Below, in pieces: positions 1 through 4,465 of a DNA stretch of 11,610 nt. Every line of letters begins with the position of its first letter. Position 1 is the stretch's first letter. This DNA comes from Eggerthellaceae bacterium UBA3686. GTDB taxonomy: Bacteria > Actinomycetota > Coriobacteriia > Coriobacteriales > Eggerthellaceae. Location: positions 2,101 to 13,710 of the forward strand of contig DFIX01000059.1 in assembly GCA_002371495.1 (NCBI GenBank), in the 5' to 3' direction. Position numbers and translations under genes: made by a program. The notes beneath the pieces are model-generated. The model was not told the origin of the DNA. It was given only the letters and a program-made list of their open reading frames with translations, and made no database searches.

Positions 1-47
1 TGTCCTTCGGGATCATGATCTTCTGACCGAGTGCGCTCAGGATGACA
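1..47. repeat. Possible REP-like intergenic repeat
   Basis: The first 47 bases start with TGTCCTTCGG and end with AGGATGACA. Read on the minus strand they begin TGTCATCCTGAGCG and end GAAGGACA, with TGTC/GACA inverted ends. This resembles a widespread intergenic repeat type (CATCCTGAGCG...GAAGG). Only one unit is visible and the window edge prevents checking its left flank, so this is a resemblance rather than a demonstrated repeat. Confidence 0.2.
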
Positions 48-130
48 ACTGGCGTCTATAGCCAAGCACGCAACTAGTCGCATAGCCCTGGCCCCGTCGG
101 CCCCAGCCCCGCAGGCTCTGCTTCACACCC

Positions 131-1705
131 CTATTTCGTCGGGTCGCCTTGCGCGGCTTTGGTTACGTAGAAGAGCTTGCCGTCTTTGGGAGGTTTGCAC
201 AGGTTCGGAACGCCCGACGTCACCGCCCAGAAGCACGATCCGCTCGAGCCGTAGTTATAGCTTCCCGGCCATTCTTGGAACTGCCGCTCCATCTTGGCCG
301 ATTTCGCCGAGACCCAGGAGTCCTTCCCGACGGGCTTCACCCGGTAGTTGCTCCACTCCGCGGTGCGCACCTCGGTGGCATAGCCGTAGAGGTAGTTCTC
401 CAAGAAGCACCCCAGGTTCGTCATGCTCGTGTCCCCGTAGCCAAGGTCGTAGGACACCAGCTTGGTCCACTTGCCGGTCTCGAGGTCGCACACCTTGAAC
501 GTGACCTCGCAGTTGCCCTTCTTCGTCGTGCCGCATTGGATGAGCGCGCGGTAGGTCTTGCCGGCTTGCCAGTCGTAATCGACCAGGGTCTTGATTCCCG
601 TTCCCTCGCCGTCGAAATCGCCCGCGATGCTGGGCTTTTTCGGATAGGTCCGCTTCACGTTGAGAACCGACTCGTTGCCGTTCTTGTCGACGAGGAAAAT
701 CTTCCACGCCGACATGATCGCCACCTTGCGCCCATCTTCGAGAACCTGGAAGCCCGCATACATGCCACCTGGAACATCCCCGTCGTCTGTAGCCACGTAT
801 TTGTAGCGTTTTTTCAAGCTGCTCGTATCCATCCACCAGTTGCCGATGTTCACGTACGTTCCCCGAGGCTGCGAGTCGGCCTTGAAATCGACCGCGTACT
901 CGGTGTAGCCGGTCGTCTTGCCGAACTGGGGCCAGCACACGAGGTAGGGGGAGCGTTCGGGCGCCTTGTAGGTGCTCATCTGCTTGAAGGTGGGAAGGCT
1001 CATGCGCGCCTTCCACTTGCTACGGTTGAGCAGCGGGCTCGACTTCACCTTTATGGTGACGCTGGCTTTCACCTTGGCGTTGTCGCAGCTCGTCACCGTG
1101 ACTTTCGCCTTGCCCATCTTCAGGGCCTTCACCTTGCCCGTAGCGCTCACGGTGAGCACTTCGGGATTGCTCGATTTGTAGACGACGTTCTTGTTCGACG
1201 GCTTCAACGGCAAGAAGGAAACCTTCACCTTCGCGGTCGCGCCTTGCGCCAAGCTCGTGGCGGAAGCCTTCGCCCGAAGCTTCTTCACGGCCTTGTACTT
1301 CCTGGCCAAGAACACCCTAAGGGGCACTTTTTTCACGGTCTTCTTGGAACCGTACTTCGCGGTGACGGTTATCGTGACCTTGCCGGCCTTCTTGGCCTTC
1401 ACGACCCCCTTCGAGGAGACGACGGCGACCTTCTTGTTGGAGCTCTTGAACGTGAGCGTGCCCGCCGACGTCTTGGCGCCCAGCTTGTAGGATGCCCCGA
1501 CTTTCACAGCGAGACTGCCGGTGGTAACGCGGGTGAGCTTGACCTTCGGGGCTTTCACCGCTTGCTGCTCGAGCCCCTGCCCTTTGAGGGCCCCGGCTGC
1601 CCCGGCTGCCGATAGGCCGTCTGCCGGTTCGGCGAGCGCCAACCCGGGCGCGAAGCTGACCGCAAGGAAGAGGGATAGGAAGAATACCGTAAGGCGCTCT
1701 TTCAT
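131..1705 (-). CDS. Secreted Ig-like (Big_2) / DUF3472 domain protein
   Basis: 524-residue exported protein. An ATG 15 bases upstream is also open, but AGGAG lies 7 bases before the ATG at 1705, so that start is chosen. Residues 1-25 form a signal peptide (basic MKER, hydrophobic core, cleavage after ALA). Residues 54-132 and 140-222 are two lysine-rich bacterial Ig-like Big_2 repeats with the usual SSNKKVAVVSSKGVVKAKKAG-type pattern. The rest, from about 230, resembles DUF3472: YVNIGNWWM, GGMYAGFQVLEDG, then TNLGCFLENYLYG. Big_2 domains are stalks or adhesion modules on surface proteins; DUF3472 has no established biochemical role that I know of. There is no LPXTG motif or C-terminal membrane segment, so secretion or loose, perhaps charge-mediated, wall association is inferred. 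It is monocistronic here and unrelated to the TA genes on the other strand. Confidence 0.85.
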   Translation of the reverse strand: MKERLTVFFLSLFLAVSFAPGLALAEPADGLSAAGAAGALKGQGLEQQAVKAPKVKLTRVTTGSLAVKVGASYKLGAKTSAGTLTFKSSNKKVAVVSSKGVVKAKKAGKVTITVTAKYGSKKTVKKVPLRVFLARKYKAVKKLRAKASATSLAQGATAKVKVSFLPLKPSNKNVVYKSSNPEVLTVSATGKVKALKMGKAKVTVTSCDNAKVKASVTIKVKSSPLLNRSKWKARMSLPTFKQMSTYKAPERSPYLVCWPQFGKTTGYTEYAVDFKADSQPRGTYVNIGNWWMDTSSLKKRYKYVATDDGDVPGGMYAGFQVLEDGRKVAIMSAWKIFLVDKNGNESVLNVKRTYPKKPSIAGDFDGEGTGIKTLVDYDWQAGKTYRALIQCGTTKKGNCEVTFKVCDLETGKWTKLVSYDLGYGDTSMTNLGCFLENYLYGYATEVRTAEWSNYRVKPVGKDSWVSAKSAKMERQFQEWPGSYNYGSSGSCFWAVTSGVPNLCKPPKDGKLFYVTKAAQGDPTK

Positions 1706-1717
1706 GTCGACGCTCCT

Positions 1718-1769
1718 CATAGTCGTTTACTATGGAATCGATTCTAGCATATGAAGGTGCCAGAACCAC
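1718..1769 (-). promoter_or_regulatory. Candidate promoter and leader hairpin of the Big_2/DUF3472 gene
   Basis: On the minus strand a TAGAAT -10 lies at 1746-1741, with a weak GTGGTT -35 seventeen bases upstream. The 10-bp palindrome GAATCGATTC (1735-1744) overlaps the -10. In the short leader a perfect CATAGT/ACTATG inverted repeat (1718-1723 and 1729-1734, 5-base loop) ends just before the AGGAG ribosome-binding site. The -10 and palindromes are direct observations; promoter and regulatory roles are inferred. Confidence 0.3.
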
Positions 1770-2007
1770 CGCGCCTGACTTGCACAGGATCCTCGCGGCC
1801 CTGAACACCGGGAGCGCGGGGAAGCTGGTAGAATCCACCGGTAGCGGTTACCTGCCCCCTCATCACGCCAGCCTCTACGGCATGTCGGCCGATGTGCGCT
1901 ATGCGGCGGGAATCGACAAGGGAATGATCCCCGTGCGGGGATAGGAGTTACCCCCATCAACTTTACGCCGTCCAACGTCAAGAAATTGCTTCTCAAACTG
2001 CTTCGGC
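1770..2007. other. Intergenic stretch without a convincing gene
   Basis: Short reading frames on both strands here have no recognisable domain and no ribosome-binding site. The only structure seen is a 6-bp hairpin ATCCCC/GGGGAT with a GTGC loop at 1927-1942, which looks like the core of a type I CRISPR repeat but occurs once. The stretch separates the minus-strand surface-protein gene from the plus-strand cluster and may contain decayed coding sequence. Confidence 0.5.
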
Positions 2008-2008
2008 A

Positions 2009-2017
2009 TGGTATAAA
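2009..2017 (+). promoter_or_regulatory. Extended -10 promoter for the DUF3800 remnant leader
   Basis: TGGTATAAA is a TGn extended -10 element. No good -35 stands 16-18 bases upstream, which an extended -10 can tolerate. It would start a transcript near 2024 that reads through the leader hairpins into the DUF3800 fragment. Confidence 0.45.
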
Positions 2018-2023
2018 TTCATT

Positions 2024-2092
2024 GGTGGTCTGAAAGGGCTACCTCCAAGCGCCGGGGGTTGTCCCCCGGCAACTTTTGTTTTTGGGGAGGTA
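2024..2092 (+). promoter_or_regulatory. Structured leader with possible attenuator
   Basis: The RNA from the promoter at 2009-2017 can fold GGTGGTC with GGCTACC (about 2025-2044, two G-U pairs), then the terminator hairpin at 2051-2070. ACCTCC at 2041-2046 is complementary to GGAGGT at 2087-2092, which holds the ribosome-binding site of the next reading frame. Alternative pairings could therefore expose or hide that site. The complementarity is visible; the control role is inferred, and the downstream gene is broken, so the leader may be a relic. Confidence 0.35.
2051..2085 (+). terminator. Intrinsic terminator upstream of the DUF3800 remnant
   Basis: Perfect 8-bp stem GCCGGGGG/CCCCCGGC (2051-2058, 2063-2070) with a TTGT loop, followed by a T-rich tail CTTTTGTTTTT. 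This is a textbook intrinsic terminator. It sits between an extended -10 promoter and a start codon rather than after a gene, suggesting attenuation or a short transcript. Confidence 0.65.
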
Positions 2093-2097
2093 AGTCG

Positions 2098-2244
2098 TTG
2101 CTCGAGTTATCCATATTCGCTGACGAGAACGGCGACAAGTCCGATCATGCCAAGTACTATCTCTTGACGCTTGTTTTCCACAACCAGGCTGACATTGTCC
2201 ACGTATCTTCAATGACGATTTTGGAATCGCCCGTGGTGTTTTAG
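2098..2244 (+). pseudogene. DUF3800 domain protein, 5' fragment
   Basis: A TTG start at 2098 is preceded by GGGGAGG at the right distance (7 bases). The 48-residue product begins MLELSIFADENGDKSDHAKY and continues YLLTLVFHNQ. This is the N-terminal signature of DUF3800 proteins, usually ELSIFVDESGD then YY-VTLVFH-Q. The family is normally around 200 residues or more, with conserved acidic residues and a suspected nuclease-like fold; they are common on phages and mobile elements. Here the frame departs from the family after about residue 33 and stops at 2242-2244, immediately before the Phd/ParE promoter. The intact start region and lost body suggest a deletion, with the TA module now occupying the junction. 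Alternatively a short functional peptide remains, which I think less likely. Confidence 0.55.
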
Positions 2245-2246
2245 GT

Positions 2247-2268
2247 ATGTGGTATAATTAGGCCACAT
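2247..2268 (+). promoter_or_regulatory. phd-parE promoter with overlapping operator
   Basis: A consensus TATAAT -10 (2253-2258) carries a TGG extension (2250-2252). It is enclosed by a perfect inverted repeat ATGTGG-N10-CCACAT (2247-2252 and 2263-2268). The palindrome surrounding the -10 is where a Phd/YefM-type antitoxin would bind to autoregulate. Autoregulation is family knowledge; binding here is inferred. Confidence 0.55.
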
Positions 2269-2293
2269 TCTAAACTAAGAGGGAGGCGAGCTT

Positions 2294-2560
2294 ATGACCG
2301 TTACCGCACCGGTGAGAGACGTCAAGGACACCGCCGCTTTCGTGGACCTCGTCGAGCGCGAGGGCGAGGTCATCGTCACGAGGAACGGCTACGACGTCAT
2401 GCACTGCATCAGCTCTGCGCAGCACCGCATAAACGAGGAGGCGATTGCGAAAGGCCGCCTGCTCTCGCGCATGATGCTCGCCGAAGACCAGATATCCTCC
2501 GGCGACGTCGCGGATTTCGACTCCTTCGCCGCGCAGATCAGGGATCGCTATGGCCTATAG
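2294..2560 (+). CDS. Phd/YefM family antitoxin
   Basis: 88 residues, ATG with GGGAGG 7 bases upstream. The start MTVTAPVRDVKDTAAFVDLV followed by EREGEVIVTRNGYDVMHCIS is the Phd/YefM N-terminal DNA-binding fold (the family's usual S-A-R/K-D---F--LVE---EVIVT-NG). The C-terminal part, residues 47-88, is acidic and helical and should wrap the toxin. It neutralises the ParE/RelE-type toxin encoded next and should repress its own operon through the palindrome over the -10. The gene overlaps the toxin start by 11 bases, giving translational coupling typical of these modules. The family is clear; the exact antitoxin name is not assigned. Confidence 0.88.
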   Translation: MTVTAPVRDVKDTAAFVDLVEREGEVIVTRNGYDVMHCISSAQHRINEEAIAKGRLLSRMMLAEDQISSGDVADFDSFAAQIRDRYGL

Positions 2561-2855
2561 CGTCGCTATCACCGCTGAGGCCATGCGCGAGTACGAGCAG
2601 ATCGTGTCGTACCTCTCGGGCACCTTGAAGAGCCCGAGCGCGGCCAAGGGTTTTGCCGACGAGTTCATGCGCCAGGTAGACTCCGCGCGCGAAAACCCGG
2701 AGCTTCACGCGCTGTCGCGCATGCCGGAGCTCGCCGCCAGGGGTTACCGGCCCCTTTTCGTCAAGAACTACGTCGCGCTCTACAAGGTTCACGAAGGCGC
2801 CGTTGTCATCGCGCACATCTTTCACCAATCGCAAGACTATGCCAGATTGGTCTGA
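2550..2855 (+). CDS. ParE/RelE family toxin
   Basis: 101-residue protein of the RelE/ParE superfamily. N-terminal beta strand YSVAITAEAM, helical hairpin around residues 10-50 (AMREYEQIVSYLSGTL, AKGFADEFMRQVDSA), then the strands RGYRPLFVKNYVALYKVHEG and VVIAHIFHQSQDYARLV. The GYR-L-V-NY--LY core and the C-terminal HQ-QDY match ParE-like toxins, where RelE-type enzymes have H-R--Y. ParE members poison DNA gyrase and RelE members cut ribosome-bound mRNA; the absence of a strong basic catalytic cluster favours the ParE side, but this is not decisive. Translation probably couples to the antitoxin through the 11-base overlap. Confidence 0.85.
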   Translation: MAYSVAITAEAMREYEQIVSYLSGTLKSPSAAKGFADEFMRQVDSARENPELHALSRMPELAARGYRPLFVKNYVALYKVHEGAVVIAHIFHQSQDYARLV

Positions 2856-2906
2856 CGCCATAGCTACAAGTGGAATCGGATTGCTGCGATTACCTATCAC
2901 CAGTCA

Positions 2907-2921
2907 CCGCATGGCATGCGG
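2907..2921. other. 15-bp palindrome between TA modules
   Basis: CCGCATG-G-CATGCGG is a perfect palindrome about 50 bases after the parE stop. It could be a protein-binding site or a short hairpin (5-bp stem), but no T-tract follows, so a terminator is unlikely. No function is assigned. Confidence 0.3.
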
Positions 2922-2971
2922 GGATGCGAGGTGCACGCTACCTATCTATGCAGGAACATTATGACCACATT

Positions 2972-3001
2972 CGCTGGCAGCCATGAGGTCAGGGGTTCGA
3001 T
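2972..3001 (+). repeat. tRNA-Ala(GGC) 3' fragment, copy 1 (att-like direct repeat)
   Basis: Thirty bases from CGCTGGCAGCC to GGGGTTCGAT are identical to 3802-3831. They match the anticodon loop (CTGGCAG, anticodon GGC), anticodon-stem 3' strand, variable loop AGGTC and T-arm start of a bacterial tRNA-Ala. The identity then breaks (TTCCCCCCGCA instead of TCCCCCTATG), and no acceptor end or 5' half is present. This is a tRNA scar rather than a gene, as left by site-specific integration into a tRNA 3' end. Confidence 0.7.
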
Positions 3002-3042
3002 TCCCCCCGCATTAGTGCTATAATGTTATAACTAGTAATTAC
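2996..3042 (+). promoter_or_regulatory. mazEF promoter and operator
   Basis: TATAAT at 3019-3024 with a TGC extension. Exactly 17 bases upstream, TTCGAT (2996-3001) is a weak -35 lying inside the T-loop of tRNA scar copy 1. Downstream, 3025-3042 is an imperfect dyad (GTTATAAC then TAGTAATTAC, 14 of 18 positions symmetric), a plausible MazE autoregulatory site. Confidence 0.5.
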
Positions 3043-3058
3043 GTAGGAGGTGAGAGAC

Positions 3059-3304
3059 ATGCTGGCAGAGACCACCGTAAGGCGCATAGGGAACTCTCAG
3101 GGCATCACCATCCCGAAGGAGATGTGCGATGCCGTCGGATTTCCCGTTGGAAAGCGCGTCGTCCTGACAACCGACGAGGGCGGCGTTCGCATTACGTCGG
3201 CCAAGGGCAGGACGATACGCGACAGGATGGACGAATGGGATGGTGTCAGGTATCAGTCTCCCGAGGTCGATTGGGGTCAGCCTGCTGGAAACGAGCTCTG
3301 GTAG
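3059..3304 (+). CDS. mazE: MazE-like antitoxin (AbrB/SpoVT fold)
   Basis: 81 residues. A GTG at 3050 is in frame but lies inside the AGGAGG ribosome-binding site (3045-3050), so the ATG at 3059, 8 bases after it, is chosen. Residues 1-45 carry the swapped-hairpin AbrB/MazE DNA-binding signature: TTVRRIGNSQGITIPKEMCD then VGKRVVLTTDEGGVRI. The C-terminal third is acidic with aromatics (MDEWDGVRYQSPEVDWGQ), as expected of the flexible tail that blocks the MazF active site. The toxin gene follows 2 bases after the stop. The product should neutralise MazF and repress the shared promoter at the adjacent dyad. Confidence 0.88.
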   Translation: MLAETTVRRIGNSQGITIPKEMCDAVGFPVGKRVVLTTDEGGVRITSAKGRTIRDRMDEWDGVRYQSPEVDWGQPAGNELW

Positions 3305-3306
3305 CC

Positions 3307-3654
3307 ATGATCTACGAGCAAGGCGACATCGTCGAAGTCGACTTCAGCCCGACAGTGGGGCACGAGCCTTCGAAGAAGCGGCCCGCCCTGGTCGTCAGCA
3401 ACCTCGACTTCAACGTGTCGAACTCCATGACGATCGTGTGCCCGATCACGTCCCGCGAGAAGGACTTCTTCCTGCACGAGCAGCTCCCCGAGGGTTGCGG
3501 CGTCTCGGGGAGCGTCGTGATGGAGCAGGTGCGCGCGATCGACCTCGACGCGAGACCCGCGAAGCTCATCGGCAAGCTCGAGGGAGGGCAGCTCGACGAC
3601 ATCCTGACGTGCCTATCGTCGTTCTTCGCCCCAAGCCTGGAGCGGACTTACTAG
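3307..3654 (+). CDS. mazF: MazF-like mRNA interferase toxin
   Basis: 115 residues, the usual size for MazF/PemK. Conserved blocks are in order: YEQGDIVEVDFSPTVGHE (1-20), KKRPALVVSN (23-32), MTIVCPITSR (41-50), a central GSVVMEQVRAIDLDARPAKL stretch and a C-terminal helix. The basic R25-P pair and the T/S after PI are positions where the family places catalytic and substrate contacts. MazF enzymes cut RNA at short sequence motifs; the motif cannot be read from the protein. The start is 2 bases after the mazE stop, so the pair is coupled. The module lies between two tRNA-Ala scars 830 bp apart, which suggests it arrived or was rearranged with an integrative event. Confidence 0.92.
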   Translation: MIYEQGDIVEVDFSPTVGHEPSKKRPALVVSNLDFNVSNSMTIVCPITSREKDFFLHEQLPEGCGVSGSVVMEQVRAIDLDARPAKLIGKLEGGQLDDILTCLSSFFAPSLERTY

Positions 3655-3801
3655 CTTTTGCCAAATAGGAACGCCGCGCGGAACAGAAAAGATAACGCCA
3701 TAATCTAGAAGTTGAATGCATTATCGAGCGCGTGGTGCCTTCAGCCTGGCATGCGAGGCGTCAACAGGTTATCGCGCAGCGCGTCCGCGTAGCCTTTTTC
3801 G

Positions 3802-3848
3802 CGCTGGCAGCCATGAGGTCAGGGGTTCGATCCCCCTATGCTCCACCA
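3802..3848 (+). pseudogene. tRNA-Ala(GGC) 3' end, copy 2 (att-like scar)
   Basis: Reads as the 3' part of tRNA-Ala: anticodon loop CTGGCAG, stem strand CCATG, variable AGGTC, T-arm AGGGG-TTCGATC-CCCCT, acceptor strand ATGCTCC, discriminator A, CCA. The 5' half (acceptor strand, D-arm, anticodon-stem 5' strand) is absent: the bases before position 3803 do not pair with CCATG and no GGGGC-type start lies within 100 bases. It is directly followed by a terminator, as a chromosomal tRNA end would be. It therefore looks like the distal att boundary left when an element inserted into a tRNA-Ala gene, with the functional tRNA elsewhere. Confidence 0.75.
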
Positions 3849-3905
3849 AATTCCCGACCGCCGTTCGGCGGTCTTTTTTGTTCGCGAGCATAGGGGGATC
3901 GAACC
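3824..3905. repeat. Inverted repeat of the tRNA-Ala 3' end around a terminator
   Basis: The 20 bases at 3824-3843 (tRNA T-loop plus acceptor strand) recur as an exact reverse complement at 3886-3905. The spacer holds the tRNA CCA end and the terminator. The right copy is itself enclosed by TCGCGAG/CTCGCGA arms (3882-3888, 3905-3911). The arms are observed directly; how they formed (inverted second att site, or fold-back duplication) is unknown. Confidence 0.8.
3856..3879 (+). terminator. Intrinsic terminator after the tRNA-Ala scar
   Basis: Perfect 7-bp stem GACCGCC/GGCGGTC with a GTTC loop, followed by TTTTTT. It would stop transcripts of the original tRNA and now shields the RelB/PIN module from mazEF readthrough. 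Confidence 0.9.
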
Positions 3906-3914
3906 TCGCGAGAG

Positions 3915-4008
3915 TTCGGCAGCCCTGTGGGCTGCCGAAGCTCGAGCACGGCAGTAGCCGAGCGCAGGGCAGCGGATGCCCGAAGGGCATACGCCCGATC
4001 CCTTGCCC
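3915..4008. other. Chain of hairpins downstream of the tRNA scar
   Basis: Three inverted repeats follow each other: TTCGGCAGCC/GGCTGCCGAA (3915-3924, 3930-3939, perfect 10 bp), GCTCG/CGAGC (3940-3944, 3959-3963) and ATGCCC/GGGCAT (3976-3981, 3985-3990). The last is enclosed by GGGCA/TGCCC (3967-3971, 4004-4008). No gene or promoter is recognised and open frames here look like tRNA-scar artefacts. It could be a structured RNA, a REP-type repeat or recombination debris. Confidence 0.5.
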
Positions 4009-4108
4009 GCCATTTCACCGCAATAACAACGTATTGCCATATCTTTTGAGCCAGAAGACAACGTCCCCATCGTCTTCGTTGCCTTTATCTTGCTCTTCAA
4101 ATTATTGT

Positions 4109-4126
4109 ATGCTAGCATGCTAGCAT
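4109..4126 (+). promoter_or_regulatory. 18-bp perfect palindrome, operator of the RelB/PIN module
   Basis: ATGCTAGCATGCTAGCAT is a perfect 18-bp palindrome that is also two tandem ATGCTAGC units. It ends 14 bases before the antitoxin ATG, next to a weak TATGCT -10 (4108-4113). Ribbon-helix-helix antitoxins bind paired short sites, so this is very likely the autoregulatory operator. Confidence 0.6.
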
Positions 4127-4140
4127 CAAAGGAGGCGCAT

Positions 4141-4461
4141 ATGGCAACTGCCCAACTCAACGTGCGGATTGATGCTGATTTAAAGGCAGCGGGAGATGCT
4201 GTTCTTGATCGTTTTGGGGTTTCGTCGGTGCAGATTGTCCGCAGTGCTTGGCAGTATATGGTCGATCATCAGCGGCTACCCGATTTCATCCAAACAAATG
4301 CGGCAGAGCGGACGGGCCAGACAACAACCAAAACGGATGTCGGCGCCGGGATAGCGCTCAGGCTCGCGCAAGAGGCCGGCCTCCGCGTGGAGCTCGAGGA
4401 GATGTCCTACGAGGAACTTCGCCAGAGTGCCTACGAGGAGATGCTCGTCGAGGAAGCCTAG
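4141..4461 (+). CDS. RelB/DinJ family antitoxin (ribbon-helix-helix)
   Basis: 106 residues; ATG with a strong AAAGGAGG 5 bases upstream. Residues 4-50 show the RelB/DinJ ribbon-helix-helix: strand AQLNVRIDADL, helices around KAAGDAVLDRFGVSS and QIVRSAWQYMVDHQRLP, close to the DinJ pattern N-R-D--LK--A--VL---G-S. The C-terminal half (61-106) is acidic (VELEEMSYEELRQSAYEEML) and should bind the toxin. DinJ-type antitoxins usually pair with YafQ/RelE-type toxins, but the next gene, 4 bases on, encodes a PIN nuclease and no RelE-type gene is present, so the partner is inferred to be the PIN protein. The adjacent palindrome is its probable binding site. Confidence 0.82.
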   Translation: MATAQLNVRIDADLKAAGDAVLDRFGVSSVQIVRSAWQYMVDHQRLPDFIQTNAAERTGQTTTKTDVGAGIALRLAQEAGLRVELEEMSYEELRQSAYEEMLVEEA

Positions 4462-4465
4462 CACC

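Noticed and set aside
149..1615. Long plus-strand frame opposite the Big_2/DUF3472 gene
   Set aside because: Antisense shadow in high-GC DNA; product rich in Arg/His/Leu with no domain, while the minus strand encodes signal peptide and known domains.
1927..1942. ATCCCC-GTGC-GGGGAT, resembling the core of a type I CRISPR repeat
   Set aside because: Only one unit; no second copy at spacer distance and no cas genes.
1732..1944. 70-codon plus-strand frame
   Set aside because: No ribosome-binding site, no recognisable family, starts inside the promoter of the opposite gene.
3240..3668. Arg-rich frame overlapping mazF
   Set aside because: Out-of-frame shadow of the clear MazE/MazF pair.
3802..3848. 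Functional tRNA-Ala gene
   Set aside because: The 5' half is absent and the anticodon stem cannot form beyond one pair; only the 3' part is present.
3716..4160. Open frames on both strands across the tRNA scar (with strings such as GIEPLTSWLPA or RGSIPLCS)
   Set aside because: These strings arise from translating tRNA 3' ends; no ribosome-binding sites or domains.
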